DNA from: Hylemonella gracilis str. Niagara R | GTDB taxonomy: Bacteria; Pseudomonadota; Gammaproteobacteria; Burkholderiales; Burkholderiaceae_C | Assembly: GCF_000600295.1 (NCBI RefSeq) | Contig: NZ_JEMG01000001.1 | Span: forward strand, 3,198,311-3,262,310 | DNA: 64,000 nt | Direction of reading: 5' to 3' | Shown here: piece after piece, positions 55,233-64,000 of the stretch | Layout: each line of letters begins with the position of its first letter | Position numbering within the stretch: position 1 is the stretch's first letter | The notes under the pieces: generated by a model | Databases searched by the model: none | Told to the model about the DNA's origin: nothing | Seen by the model: the letters and a program-made list of their open reading frames with translations, nothing else | Position numbers and translations under genes: made by a program

Positions 55233-57074
55233 ATGACCAGCAAAGAAGTCTCGAACATCCCCTCAACCCATTTCCTGCACTACCGCCATTTCAACGGCGG
55301 CACCATTCCCCGGCATGCACTGGCCTTTTTGTTCACGCTGCTGTGGACGCGGTTTCGCTGGCGCGTGCTGGCCCTGACCATCACCAGCGTCGCGGGCATC
55401 GGACTGATGGCCCTGGAGCCGCTGTTCCTGCGCGACCTGGTCGAAGCCCTCGCCCGCTTCCAACCCGGCCTGGATGCCTCCTGGCCCTCCGACATCTGGC
55501 TGCCTTTCGCGCTGGTTGCAGGTGCCTGGGTCATTTCCGCCGGCTTCAACCGGCTGCGGGAATGGGTGGACCTGCACACCACGCCTGCGCTGCGCATGGA
55601 GGTGCAGACCTGCCTTTTCTCTTACCTGATGGAGCACGCGCCCGCCTACTTCCAGGATAACTTCGCGGGTCGGCTGGCGCAGAAGGTCAAGCAGGCGGGG
55701 CAGGCCGCGGCCAACCTGCTCGGCATCCTGTTCAATGAAATCACGCGGCTCATTGTCGCCATCGCCGTGGGCGTGGCCATCGTGGCGCCGCAGGCCTCAA
55801 TTTTTCTATGGGTGCTGCTGGGCTGGACGGTGGCCTACCTGGCGCTGTCCGTCGTGCTGGCGCGGCGCTGCCTGGGTTTGTCGCGTGCTCTGTCAGAGGA
55901 AGTCTCGCGTTCCACCGGCGTGATGGTGGACATTCTCGGCAACTCAGAGATCGTGCGTGGTTTCGCCCGTGGGGCGCATGAGTGTCTGCGCCAGGCCGAT
56001 GCCGTGCTGCAGGAAGCCGATGCGTCACGCCGACTGCGCCGTTTCCTGATCTTGATGTGGCTGCTGATGTTCAACGCCCTGCTGGCCTTCCAGATCAGCT
56101 TCATCGCACTGGCCATCGCACAGGTCATGGCGGGCACGATGACGGTTGGCGAGATGGTGATGATTTTTTCGCTGGCCGCCATCCTGAGCAACAACGTCTG
56201 GAACCTCTGCGCCCGCTTCACCGACCTGTTCGAGAACCTGGGCATCGTCGATGCCTCGCTGGAGACACTGAACGTGCCGCACGCGATCGCCGATTTGCCC
56301 GGCGCTCCGGATCTGCGCGTGCCCAAGGGCAGCATCACCTTCGAAGGGGTGGGCTTCCGGCACGGCGACGGCACCCCGGTCTTCACAGGGCTGAACCTGG
56401 CCATCCGGCCTGGCGAGAAAGTCGGCCTGGTCGGCCCCTCGGGTTCAGGCAAAAGCACGCTGATTCGCCTTCTGCGACGCCAGTACGAGCTGCAGGCTGG
56501 CCGCATCCTGATCGATGGCCAGGACATCGCCCAGGTCAGCCTCGCCTCGCTGAACCGTGCCATCGCCGAAGTGCCTCAAGACCCCGGCCTGTTTCACCGC
56601 TCGATCGGTGACAACATCCGCTACGCCCGGCCCGAAGCCCCCTGGGACGAGGTACTGCAGGCCGCACGCCAAGCCCATTGCGACACCTTCATCCGCCGCC
56701 GCCCCGGTGGTTACGAAGCCGTGGTAGGCGAACGCGGCGTGCTGCTGTCCGGCGGTGAACGCCAGCGGGTGGCCATCGCCCGTGCCTTCCTGAAGCAGGC
56801 GCGCATCCTGCTGCTGGACGAAGCCACCAGCGCGCTGGACTCCGAGACCGAACACGCCATCCGTGATGCCCTGTGGAACCTCTTCGAAGGCCGCACGGTG
56901 ATCGCCATCGCCCATCGCTTGTCCACGGTCAGCCGCATGGACCGCATCCTGTACATGGAGGGCGGCCAGATCCGCGAGGAAGGCTCGCACGAGGCGCTGC
57001 TGGCCCAAGGCGGCGCCTATGCCCGGCTGTGGGCACGGCAGGTGGACGGGTTCATCGCGGACGACGACGAGTGA
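55233..57074 (+). CDS. ABC exporter, fused membrane and ATPase domains (MsbA-like)
   Basis: A 613-residue half-transporter that should work as a homodimer. Six TM helices fill about residues 25-320. The nucleotide-binding domain has Walker [10 protein letters not shown], the signature [15 protein letters not shown], Walker [13 protein letters not shown] and the switch AHRLST. Substrate unknown; lipid, peptide and drug exporters share this layout. It lies on the opposite strand inside the his cluster, between the mutarotase and hisF, and converges on the mutarotase with 38 bp between the stops. Confidence 0.93.
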   Translation: MTSKEVSNIPSTHFLHYRHFNGGTIPRHALAFLFTLLWTRFRWRVLALTITSVAGIGLMALEPLFLRDLVEALARFQPGLDASWPSDIWLPFALVAGAWVISAGFNRLREWVDLHTTPALRMEVQTCLFSYLMEHAPAYFQDNFAGRLAQKVKQAGQAAANLLGILFNEITRLIVAIAVGVAIVAPQASIFLWVLLGWTVAYLALSVVLARRCLGLSRALSEEVSRSTGVMVDILGNSEIVRGFARGAHECLRQADAVLQEADASRRLRRFLILMWLLMFNALLAFQISFIALAIAQVMAGTMTVGEMVMIFSLAAILSNNVWNLCARFTDLFENLGIVDASLETLNVPHAIADLPGAPDLRVPKGSITFEGVGFRHGDGTPVFTGLNLAIRPGEKVGLVGPSGSGKSTLIRLLRRQYELQAGRILIDGQDIAQVSLASLNRAIAEVPQDPGLFHRSIGDNIRYARPEAPWDEVLQAARQAHCDTFIRRRPGGYEAVVGERGVLLSGGERQRVAIARAFLKQARILLLDEATSALDSETEHAIRDALWNLFEGRTVIAIAHRLSTVSRMDRILYMEGGQIREEGSHEALLAQGGAYARLWARQVDGFIADDDE

Positions 57075-57112
57075 GGATGGTCGGCTGTTGCGCCGCCCTC
57101 ACCCAAGTGCTC

Positions 57113-57991
57113 TTACCTCGCCACGTCACGCGCCACGGTGGACCGCTGCCAGCCCCGCCAAGTCCCACCCGGCGGCACCGTGACAGGCGCCAGCACCTGG
57201 GCTGCCTCGACGCAGAGAAAGTGCTGGTAGGCGTCTTCCGTCAAGTCCGGGATAGCCTTGCCCGCGCCGGGATTCCAGACCACGGTGTGGCCCCAGCTCG
57301 GGCTTTGCGCAATGGTGAGGCGCACAGCAGCGTCCCGTAGCGTCAGGGCCTGGGGCGCGGCCTGGTAGACACGGTCGAATTCCTCGGTGAAGCGCAACAC
57401 TTCGGCACCCTGACCGTGCACGTCCCGCACCGAGTCCCACTCAGCCTGTCCACCCAGGCCTTCGAGCCGGGTGCGGGCGATGTCGTCCACCGCGTAGTAG
57501 GTGTGCAGGGCGCCGCTGAAACTCAGCGGCTGTGTGTCCGTGTTGTGCAGGTCCAGCGTTAGCTGCAGATCACTGGGGCGCAGCCCTATCGTGAGCCGTG
57601 CCTCGAAGGCCTGGGGCCAGTAGGCGCGGGTCGCGGCACCGTCCTTGAGCATCAGGGTCAGGCTCAGGCCGTCATCCAAGGCGCGGGCTGGCCCCTCGAC
57701 TTGCCAAGGCAGGTTGCGCACGAAACCATGCTTGGGCAGCGGGCCCCGCATATTGAACTGGGGGAAGCACACCGGCACACCGCCGCGGATGGCGCCCTGC
57801 CCGTCCAGCACGGCCTTGGGGCTCAGGTAGAGGCGCTCTGTTCCGCCCACCACCCAGGACACCACATGTGCACCATGCAGCAGCACGCGCAGGCTGTCAC
57901 CACCGGCAAGACGCAGCAGCAGTGAAGGCAGGCCATGAAAGGACTCTTCGGTCCACGCCACCGCGCCGCGCGGGGCCTGAGTGTCGGCCAT
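57113..57991 (-). CDS. D-hexose-6-phosphate mutarotase (aldose 1-epimerase family)
   Basis: A 292-residue YeaD-like sugar-phosphate epimerase. Family segments are GGVPVCFPQFNMRGPLPKHGFVRN, ALHTYYAVDDI with the catalytic His, and the late WNPGAGKAIPDLTEDAYQHFLCVEAA with the catalytic Glu. It interconverts alpha and beta anomers of hexose-6-phosphates. The ATG at 57991 is only 5 nt after the hisA stop, so it is translated as part of the his operon, although no direct link to histidine synthesis is known. GTG at 57994 and TTG at 58000 are possible alternatives. Confidence 0.88.
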   Translation of the reverse strand: MADTQAPRGAVAWTEESFHGLPSLLLRLAGGDSLRVLLHGAHVVSWVVGGTERLYLSPKAVLDGQGAIRGGVPVCFPQFNMRGPLPKHGFVRNLPWQVEGPARALDDGLSLTLMLKDGAATRAYWPQAFEARLTIGLRPSDLQLTLDLHNTDTQPLSFSGALHTYYAVDDIARTRLEGLGGQAEWDSVRDVHGQGAEVLRFTEEFDRVYQAAPQALTLRDAAVRLTIAQSPSWGHTVVWNPGAGKAIPDLTEDAYQHFLCVEAAQVLAPVTVPPGGTWRGWQRSTVARDVAR

Positions 57992-57996
57992 CACGA

Positions 57997-58737
57997 TCAA
58001 CCGTTCAGTTCGTCGGCACGCCGCTGGGCGGCCTCGAAATCGAGGTCACCGCTGTAGATGGCGCGGCCGCAGATCACACCCTCGACCCCTTCGTCCTCGA
58101 CCGCGCAGAGCTGCTCGATGTCGGACAGGCCCTTCAGGCCGCCAGAAGCGATGACGGGGATGGTCAACGCCTGGGCCAAGCGCACCGTGGCATCGATGTT
58201 GATGCCGGTCAGCATGCCATCGCGCCCGATGTCGGTGTAGATGATGGATTCGACACCATAGTCCTGGAACTTGCGGCCCAGGTCCACAACCTCGTGCCGG
58301 GTCAGCTTGCTCCAGCCATCCGTCGCCACCTTGCCGTCCTTGGCATCCAGGCCCACGATGATGTGACCGCCGAAGGCCGTGCAAGCGTCCTGCAGGAAGC
58401 CAGGGTTCTTCACCGCCGCCGTGCCGATGATGACGTAGCGCAGACCGGCATCCAGGTAGCGCTCGATGGTGTCCAGGTCGCGGATACCACCGCCCAGCTG
58501 CACGTCCACCTCGCTGCCCACTTCCTTGAGGATGCCGCGGATGGCCTGCTCGTTCTTGGGGCTGCCGGCAAAGGCGCCGTTCAGGTCGACCAGGTGCAAG
58601 CGGCGCGCGCCGGCCGTCACCCACTTGCGGGCCATCTGGACCGGGTCTTCACCGAAGGTGGTGGATTGGTCCATGTCGCCCTGTTTGAGGCGTACACAGT
58701 GACCGTCTTTCAAATCAATCGCGGGGATGAGGAGCAT
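57997..58737 (-). CDS. hisA: ProFAR isomerase HisA
   Basis: A 246-residue TIM barrel catalysing the fourth step of histidine synthesis, the Amadori rearrangement of ProFAR to PRFAR. Catalytic Asp8 lies in [19 protein letters not shown], and the second Asp in [16 protein letters not shown]. Phosphate-binding loops VQLGGGIRD and [12 protein letters not shown] are present. The usual 3' neighbour hisF has been displaced to 55200 by two inserted genes. A 95-bp gap without recognisable signals separates it from hisH. Confidence 0.96.
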   Translation of the reverse strand: MLLIPAIDLKDGHCVRLKQGDMDQSTTFGEDPVQMARKWVTAGARRLHLVDLNGAFAGSPKNEQAIRGILKEVGSEVDVQLGGGIRDLDTIERYLDAGLRYVIIGTAAVKNPGFLQDACTAFGGHIIVGLDAKDGKVATDGWSKLTRHEVVDLGRKFQDYGVESIIYTDIGRDGMLTGINIDATVRLAQALTIPVIASGGLKGLSDIEQLCAVEDEGVEGVICGRAIYSGDLDFEAAQRRADELNG

Positions 58738-58832
58738 GACGCAGCAGCAGATGCAGGAGGGGATGCAGGTGCGGTGGTGCCGGGAAGCACGAAGACCAAG
58801 GGAAAACAGGCTTAGAAATCAGGGCCCGCCGG

Positions 58833-59513
58833 TCACGGCTTCCAGGCCAGGAAGTTCCGGTACAGCGCCAGGCCATGCGCCGCGCTCTTCTCGGGATGGA
58901 ACTGGGTCGCGAAAATATTATCGCGTGCCAGGGCCGCCGTGAAGCGCTCGCCGTAATCGGTTTCGCCCGCGCTGTGGCGCGCATCCGACGGTTGCGCGTA
59001 GTAGCTGTGCACGAAGTAGTAATAACTGCCGTCGGGCACACCCGCCCATACGGGATGTTCTTTGGCGCCCTCTGCCGCAGACGGCTTGCGCCAGACCTGG
59101 TTCCACCCCATCTGGGGCACCTTGTAGCGGCTGCCATCGGGCTGAGTTCGACCGTCCAGGCGAAAACGTCGGCAGCGGCCAGAAATGAGGCCGAGGCCTG
59201 GCGTGTCTTGCTCTTCGCTGTGGTCCAGCAGCATCTGCATGCCCACGCAGACGCCAAACAAAGGCTTGCTCGCGGCGGCTTCGAGCACGGCGGTTTGCAA
59301 GGCACCACCATTCGCCTCGCGCAGCTCGCGCATGCAGTCCCGCATGGCGCCCTGGCCCGGCAACACCACGCGCTGGGCCGCGCGCACTACCTCGGGCCGC
59401 GAGGTGACGACCACCTGCCAGCCCGTGCCTGCGGCTGCGGCCTGCACGGCCTGGGACACCGAACGCAGATTGCCCATGCCGTAATCGACGACGGCGACGG
59501 TCTGCACGCTCAC
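58833..59513 (-). CDS. hisH: Imidazole glycerol phosphate synthase glutaminase subunit HisH
   Basis: A 226-residue class I amidotransferase that supplies ammonia to HisF. The nucleophile is Cys89 (GVCVGMQ), with His206 and Glu208 (QFHPEKS) completing the triad; the N-terminal [14 protein letters not shown] and the PQMGWNQV oxyanion-region segment are conserved. The start is GTG at 59513, overlapping the hisB stop by 4 bp; the longer frame to 59612 lies inside hisB. Between residues 110 and 170 the protein follows the usual HisH layout. Confidence 0.95.
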   Translation of the reverse strand: MSVQTVAVVDYGMGNLRSVSQAVQAAAAGTGWQVVVTSRPEVVRAAQRVVLPGQGAMRDCMRELREANGGALQTAVLEAAASKPLFGVCVGMQMLLDHSEEQDTPGLGLISGRCRRFRLDGRTQPDGSRYKVPQMGWNQVWRKPSAAEGAKEHPVWAGVPDGSYYYFVHSYYAQPSDARHSAGETDYGERFTAALARDNIFATQFHPEKSAAHGLALYRNFLAWKP

Positions 59514-60136
59514 AGAGTCCCCTTGGTGGAGGGGATCACGCCCGCCGCGCGCGGGTCGATTTCCAGCGCCATGCGCAGGGCACGGCCGAAGGCCTTGAAC
59601 ACGGTCTCGCACTGATGATGCGCATTCACGCCGCGCAGGTTGTCGATGTGCAGGGTGACGAAGGCGTGATTCACGAAACCGTGGAAGAACTCGGAGACCA
59701 GTTGCGTGTCCATGGTGCCGATCATGCCGCTGGTGAAGGGCACATGCAGGTCCAGGCCCGGACGGCCCGAGAAATCGACCACCACGCGACTCAAGGCCTC
59801 GTCCAGCGGCACATAGGAATGACCGTAACGGCGCAAACCCTTCTTGTCACCCACCGCCTGGGCCACGGCCTGACCGAGGGTGATGCCCACGTCCTCGATG
59901 GTGTGGTGCCCGTCGATGTGCAGATCGCCCTGGGCCTGGATGTCCAGGTCGATCAGGCCATGGCGCGCCACCTGGTCCAGCATGTGGTCGAAGAAGCCGA
60001 TGCCCGTGGACAGGCGCGATTCACCCGTGCCGTCCAGGTTCAGCTTGACGGTGATGCGGGTTTCCTTGGTGTTGCGCTCAACCACCGCGATACGGGGGCT
60101 GCTGGTCTGCGCGTCGGCGGTGCGGCTCATGGGCAT
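59510..60136 (-). CDS. hisB: Imidazoleglycerol-phosphate dehydratase HisB
   Basis: A 208-residue manganese enzyme for the sixth step of histidine synthesis. Metal-binding histidines are seen in [19 protein letters not shown], in [16 protein letters not shown] and in [17 protein letters not shown]. It is the monofunctional form without the histidinol-phosphatase domain of E. coli HisB, so a separate phosphatase gene must exist elsewhere. Start at 60136 or two codons later at 60130; neither has a strong ribosome-binding site. Overlaps hisH by 4 bp. Confidence 0.95.
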   Translation of the reverse strand: MPMSRTADAQTSSPRIAVVERNTKETRITVKLNLDGTGESRLSTGIGFFDHMLDQVARHGLIDLDIQAQGDLHIDGHHTIEDVGITLGQAVAQAVGDKKGLRRYGHSYVPLDEALSRVVVDFSGRPGLDLHVPFTSGMIGTMDTQLVSEFFHGFVNHAFVTLHIDNLRGVNAHHQCETVFKAFGRALRMALEIDPRAAGVIPSTKGTL

Positions 60137-60175
60137 GAGGACAGAGTCGGGAGAAACTGAAAGATCAGGATGAAA

Positions 60176-61321
60176 TCAGAGCGATTCTCGCAGAGCGGCC
60201 AGCATCTGGGCGTTTTCCTGCGGTGTGCCCACAGTCAGGCGCAGACAACCGGCCAGCAGCGGGTGCATGGCCGAGACGTTCTTGACCAGGATCTTGCGCG
60301 CCTTCAGGCCAGCGAATACCTGGGCTGCCGCCTGCACGGCATCCCCTGAGCCGGTGCCCGCGCCTTGCGGGACACGCACCAGGATCATGTTGGCCTCGCT
60401 GTCCCAGACGGTGTAGCCCAACGCACGCAGCGCGTCAACCAGCATGGTGCGCTGCGCCTTGATCTCGCTTGCCTGGGCCGCGAACACCTCGGCATGCTCG
60501 AGCGCGAACAGCGCGCACTCGGCATTGAGCACGCTCACGTTGTACGGCGGACGCACCTTGTCGAACTCGGCCAGCAAGGCCGCCGGCCCGACCATGTAGC
60601 CCAGACGCACACCAGCCAGGCCGAACTTGGAGAGCGTGCGCATCAGCAACACATGGGTGTGTTTGCCGGGTTCGGCGCGCATTTTGTCCAGCCAGGTCCG
60701 GGCCGCGAAAGGCTGGTAGGCCTCGTCGATCACGACCAGACCGCCCTGCGCGCCGGCGGCGGCGATGATGCGTTCCATGGCACCGTCGTCCCACAGCGTG
60801 CCCGTGGGATTGTTCGGATAGGCCAGGTAGGTGATGGCCGGTCTGTGCCGACGAATGGTCTCCAGCATGGTGGCTTCGTCCAACTGGAAATCGGGCGTCA
60901 GGTTGACACTGTGGAAGGCCAGGCCCTGCAGTTGCGCGCTCATGGCGTACATCACGAAGCCCGGCGCGGGCGCCAGGATGGCGGCGCCCGGCAGGTCGCA
61001 GGCCATGGCGACCATTGAAATCAGTTCATCGGAACCGTTGCCCAGCATCAGCGCCTGACCCTCGGGCAAACCGATGTGGTCCGCCAATGCCCGCTTCAGA
61101 TCCTCGATGCGCGCGCCAGGGTAACGGTTCACCGCCACGGCCCCGAGGCGACGGCCCAGTTCGGCCTGTAGTTCAGGCGACAGGCTGTAAGGGTTCTCCA
61201 TCGCATCCAGCTTGACCATGCCCGTGCTGTCCTGCACCGCGTAGGCATGCATGCCCTGCACGTCACTGCGGATGCGGGAAAAGACGGGTGGGCGCGAACG
61301 GGAGAGGTCAGGCGCGTTCAT
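60176..61321 (-). CDS. hisC: Histidinol-phosphate aminotransferase HisC
   Basis: A 381-residue PLP enzyme for the seventh step of histidine synthesis. The PLP lysine is Lys232 in RTLSKFGLAGVRLGY, and other fold-type I landmarks are MENPYSLSPE at the substrate entrance, LGNGSDELI and YPNNPTGT. Its ATG at 61321 overlaps the stop of the HPP/CBS gene by 4 bp, so it is coupled to that gene instead of to hisD as is usual. A 39-bp gap leads to hisB. Confidence 0.95.
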   Translation of the reverse strand: MNAPDLSRSRPPVFSRIRSDVQGMHAYAVQDSTGMVKLDAMENPYSLSPELQAELGRRLGAVAVNRYPGARIEDLKRALADHIGLPEGQALMLGNGSDELISMVAMACDLPGAAILAPAPGFVMYAMSAQLQGLAFHSVNLTPDFQLDEATMLETIRRHRPAITYLAYPNNPTGTLWDDGAMERIIAAAGAQGGLVVIDEAYQPFAARTWLDKMRAEPGKHTHVLLMRTLSKFGLAGVRLGYMVGPAALLAEFDKVRPPYNVSVLNAECALFALEHAEVFAAQASEIKAQRTMLVDALRALGYTVWDSEANMILVRVPQGAGTGSGDAVQAAAQVFAGLKARKILVKNVSAMHPLLAGCLRLTVGTPQENAQMLAALRESL

Positions 61322-62457
61322 GGAGCAGGATGGGAGGGGGCCGGGGCAAGAGGACGGGGGCTCGCCTTGAACAGCGCGGCCACCACGTCGGACTGGGTGA
61401 TCATACCGACCACGCGCAGCGCTCCGTCCACCACGGGCAGATGGTGCAAGCCGCCGTCGGAAAACAGCTCGACCAGCTCCACCAGCGGCTGCGCGGGCCG
61501 AGCCACCCGCACGCGCCGCGTCATGATGTCCTGCACATGCCGGGCCGTGTTCATCACCGGCAGTTGACGTGGGTCCGGCGCGCTCTGGGCCAGGAAGAAG
61601 TCGTGCAGGGACACGATGCCCGCCAGCGTGCCGTCGTCGCGCACCACGGGCAGGGCCTTGATCTTGTGCGTGATCAACTGGGCCCAGGCTGCGTCCACGC
61701 GGTCACGCGGACCAGCGGCGATCACGTCGCGCGACATGATGTCCTCGCACAACAGGTCGCCAAACTGACGGCGACTGGCCTGCAACTGTGCGCGCACCAG
61801 CACCTGCTCCAGGCCGTCCGGGCTGATGTCCAGCTGATGCCCCTGGCTGGCCAACGCGGCATCCAGCTCGGCGCGGTTGAAGCCCAGGCGCGCGCTGGGC
61901 AGCGGGTCCGTCGTGCCATGTGGATGCGGCGCAGGCCGATTCGGGTATGGGCGGCGCACCAAGGCGCTGTAGAGCAAGGCCAGAGCGAGCAGCAGCAGAG
62001 AGTTCAAGCCTGCCGGCCAGAGCACGTAACGCCAGCCCAGCTCGGCGATGGCCGGTCCGCCCAGCACCGCCGTCAGCGCCACCGCGCCGCCGGGCGGGTG
62101 CAGACAGCGCAAGGCAAACATGGCCGTGATGGCGCCCGCACCCGCCAGACCCACCGCCAGCACGCCATGTCCGAAACCATGCATGCAGGCCACGCCGACC
62201 ACGGCCGACACCAGATTACCCGCCAGCATGGGCCAGGGTTGGGCAAGGGGGCTGGCCGGGGCGGCGAACAGCAGCACGGTAGAAGCCCCCATGGGCGCGA
62301 TGAACCAGGGATTGATCTCCCCCAAGATGAGATGGCTCAAGGCCGCCGAGCCCAGCAGACCCAGGGCCGCGCCCAGCACGCCGAGTCCGATTTCACGGGG
62401 GCTGACCCGGGGCTGCGCCGGCTTGAAGCCGGCCAGCCATGACACAGGGAAACGCAC
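61318..62457 (-). CDS. HPP family membrane protein with tandem CBS domains
   Basis: A 379-residue protein. Residues about 20-170 carry four to five TM helices of the HPP family, with the signature CLHPPGGA (residues 118-125). Residues about 235-365 contain two CBS domains, the first with IMSRDVIAAGP and HKIKALPVVRDDGTLAGIVSLHDF, the second with IMTRRVRVARP and GGLHHLPVVDGALRVVGMITQSDV. Some HPP proteins transport nitrite; CBS pairs usually sense adenine nucleotides. The gene overlaps hisC by 4 bp and follows hisD by 173 bp, so it is embedded in the his operon. A role there is inference. Confidence 0.88.
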   Translation of the reverse strand: MRFPVSWLAGFKPAQPRVSPREIGLGVLGAALGLLGSAALSHLILGEINPWFIAPMGASTVLLFAAPASPLAQPWPMLAGNLVSAVVGVACMHGFGHGVLAVGLAGAGAITAMFALRCLHPPGGAVALTAVLGGPAIAELGWRYVLWPAGLNSLLLLALALLYSALVRRPYPNRPAPHPHGTTDPLPSARLGFNRAELDAALASQGHQLDISPDGLEQVLVRAQLQASRRQFGDLLCEDIMSRDVIAAGPRDRVDAAWAQLITHKIKALPVVRDDGTLAGIVSLHDFFLAQSAPDPRQLPVMNTARHVQDIMTRRVRVARPAQPLVELVELFSDGGLHHLPVVDGALRVVGMITQSDVVAALFKASPRPLAPAPSHPAP

Positions 62458-62539
62458 GGAAATGCTCCAAAAGCACCAAAGCGGGGCATTCTAGGGCTGC
62501 AAGTTCCACGCTTGTGGTGCGAATTGCGCAGAATTGACG

Positions 62540-62577
62540 TCGGTCAACTGGCTGACCGAGGCAGTCGCTCAGCGACT
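62540..62577. promoter_or_regulatory. Two adjacent palindromes in the hisD-HPP gap
   Basis: TCGGTCA and TGACCGA (62540-62546, 62553-62559) surround a 6-nt centre, and AGTCGCT-C-AGCGACT lies at 62563-62577. Both are perfect. They sit in the 173-bp gap downstream of hisD and about 85 bp upstream of the HPP gene. They may be operators, a processing site or a weak terminator. TAGAAT near 62490 on the minus strand could be a -10 box. Confidence 0.5.
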
Positions 62578-62630
62578 CAACTGGCACTGGCAGCGTCCAA
62601 GACGCCGCTTGCAAGGCCTGTGCTTTTTGT

Positions 62631-63995
62631 TCAACGCAGCCGCATCTCCGCCGCCCGCGCATGCGCCTGCAGGCCCTCGCCATAGGCCAGTTCGGCAGCG
62701 ATCCGGCCCAGCCCCTGAGCACCAGCTTCGCTGACTTCGATCAGGCTGCTGCGCTTCTGAAAGTCGTACACGCCCAGCGGTGAGGAGAACCTCGCCGTGC
62801 CGCTGGTGGGCAGCACGTGGTTGGGGCCGGCGCAGTAGTCGCCGAGCGACTCGCTGGTATAGGCGCCGAGGAAGATGGCGCCGGCATGTTTGAGCAGCGG
62901 CTCCCAGCGGTGCGGATCGCGGCTGCTGACTTCCAGGTGCTCGGGCGCGATGCGGTTGCTGATGGCGCAGGCTTCTTCCATGTCGCGCGTGTGGATCAGC
63001 GCGCCGCGTCCGGTGAGGCTCTTGGCGATGATCTCGGCGCGCGGCATCTCGTTCAGCAGGCGGTCGATCTCGCGCTGCACGGCGTCGATGTAGGCAGCAT
63101 CGGGACAGAGCAGAATGCTTTGCGCCAGTTCATCGTGTTCAGCCTGGCTGAACAGGTCCATGGCCACCCAATCGGCGGGTGTGCTGCCGTCGGCCAGCAC
63201 CAGGATTTCACTGGGGCCGGCGATCATGTCGATGCCGACCGTGCCGAAGACACGGCGCTTGGCGCTGGCCACGTAGGCATTGCCGGGGCCAGTGATCTTG
63301 TCCACTTTCGGGATCGTGGCCGTGCCGTAGGCCAGCGCGGCCACGGCTTGCGCGCCGCCGATGGTGAAGGCACGCGTGACACCCGCCACATAAGCGGCCG
63401 CGAGCACCAGCTCATTGCGTTCACCACGCGCGGCGGTGGAGGCGCCGCTGCCGCCCGTGGCGACACTGCCCCGCACCGGCGTGGGCACGACCATGATGAT
63501 TTCGCCGACACCTGCCACATGGGCAGGCACGGCGTTCATGATCAGGCTGGATGGATAAGCGGCCTTGCCACCGGGCACGTAGATGCCAGCGCGGTCCAGC
63601 GGCGTGACCTTCTGGCCGAGCAAGGTGCCGTCGGCATCGCGGTAGCTCCAGCTTTCACCGCTGGCCTTCTTCTGTGCCTCGTGGTATCGGCGCACGCGGT
63701 CGGCGGCGGCTTGCAGGGCGACACGCTGCGCCTCGGGCAGGCCATCGAAGGCGGTCTTGAAATCGGCCTGCGTGAGTTCCAGATCGGCCACCTGCCGCGC
63801 CTGCACGCCATCGAAGCGTGCGGTGTACTCCAGTACCGCCGCATCCCCGCGTCGCTGCACATCGGTCACGATGTCGGCCACGCGCTGCTCGATGGCCGCG
63901 TCGGTGTCCGCCGCCCAGTGCAGGCGCTGCTGGAAGCGTTGTTCGAAATCAGCCTGCGTGGTGGACAGGCGCAGGGGCTCGGCCGTGAAACTCAT
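62631..63995 (-). CDS. hisD: Histidinol dehydrogenase HisD
   Basis: A 454-residue zinc enzyme that performs the last two steps of histidine synthesis with two NAD. Landmarks are [55 protein letters not shown], the zinc region [13 protein letters not shown] and APEHLEV. The ATG at 63995 lies 5 bp from the window edge; hisG would be expected just beyond. In relatives hisC follows directly; here the HPP/CBS gene comes first. Confidence 0.96.
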   Translation of the reverse strand: MSFTAEPLRLSTTQADFEQRFQQRLHWAADTDAAIEQRVADIVTDVQRRGDAAVLEYTARFDGVQARQVADLELTQADFKTAFDGLPEAQRVALQAAADRVRRYHEAQKKASGESWSYRDADGTLLGQKVTPLDRAGIYVPGGKAAYPSSLIMNAVPAHVAGVGEIIMVVPTPVRGSVATGGSGASTAARGERNELVLAAAYVAGVTRAFTIGGAQAVAALAYGTATIPKVDKITGPGNAYVASAKRRVFGTVGIDMIAGPSEILVLADGSTPADWVAMDLFSQAEHDELAQSILLCPDAAYIDAVQREIDRLLNEMPRAEIIAKSLTGRGALIHTRDMEEACAISNRIAPEHLEVSSRDPHRWEPLLKHAGAIFLGAYTSESLGDYCAGPNHVLPTSGTARFSSPLGVYDFQKRSSLIEVSEAGAQGLGRIAAELAYGEGLQAHARAAEMRLR

Positions 63996-64000
63996 GCCGT

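Overview
The window is high-GC, gene-dense chromosomal DNA of a betaproteobacterium, most likely Burkholderiales of the Comamonadaceae type. This is inferred from the gene order hisD-C-B-H-A-F-I-E, hinT, tatABC, a DegQ-type protease, nif3-like, pdxA, petABC and sspAB, from a LexA-controlled imuAB pair, and from two chemoreceptors with short Trp/Phe tails. No insertion sequence, phage or CRISPR array was seen. One tRNA gene, tRNA-Ser(CGA), is present.

Layout. 1-4560 holds the end of a MexEF-OprN-like RND efflux operon. 4561-7532 is a small accessory stretch: a single-domain response regulator, a YCII-like protein with a decayed paralogue fragment nearby, an aspartoacylase-family zinc hydrolase and a LysE-type exporter. 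7716-9994 is the SOS mutasome pair imuA-imuB behind a textbook LexA box, without dnaE2 next to it. 10150-16724 is a complete AcrAB/OprM efflux operon that ends in its TetR-type regulator; a perfect 16-bp palindrome upstream of acrA is the likely operator. 16829-19733 holds a DNA glycosylase/TatD pair opposite a MarR-GNAT fusion and a YchJ-like gene. 19899-23909 is a membrane-anchored trypsin-like protease followed by MoxR, DUF58 and VWA genes. 24505-26506 is a two-gene Lol lipoprotein-release transporter. 26572-29354 is rpfE-like plus recJ. 29486-32468 holds a MASE2-GGDEF cyclase and a chemoreceptor.

32686-37578 is a co-directional row: PHP phosphatase, EamA transporter, YciO-type protein, site-2 protease and TrpS with an extra C-terminal domain. 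It is broken by a 388-bp gap filled with nested inverted repeats. tRNA-Ser and its terminator follow. 38032-41789 is an accessory group (class I amidotransferase-like hydrolase, AraC regulator, SDR, Atu4866-type and CMD proteins). 41896-43653 is a second chemoreceptor. 43945-48104 carries sspB, sspA and the cytochrome bc1 genes petC, petB, petA, all on the minus strand, followed by pdxA, a Nif3-like gene and a plus-strand DegQ-type protease. 51394-63995 carries tatC, B, A, hinT and the histidine genes on the minus strand. The his cluster is interrupted twice: by an HPP/CBS membrane protein between hisD and hisC, and by a mutarotase plus an oppositely oriented ABC exporter between hisA and hisF.

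The most interesting items are the nested inverted-repeat element at 35234-35435, the two interruptions of the his cluster, the TrpS C-terminal extension, the AcrAB operator and leader hairpin, and a recurring pattern of -10-like hexamers 6-8 nt before start codons that lack a Shine-Dalgarno sequence, which suggests leaderless transcripts. No clearly new multi-gene system was identified.
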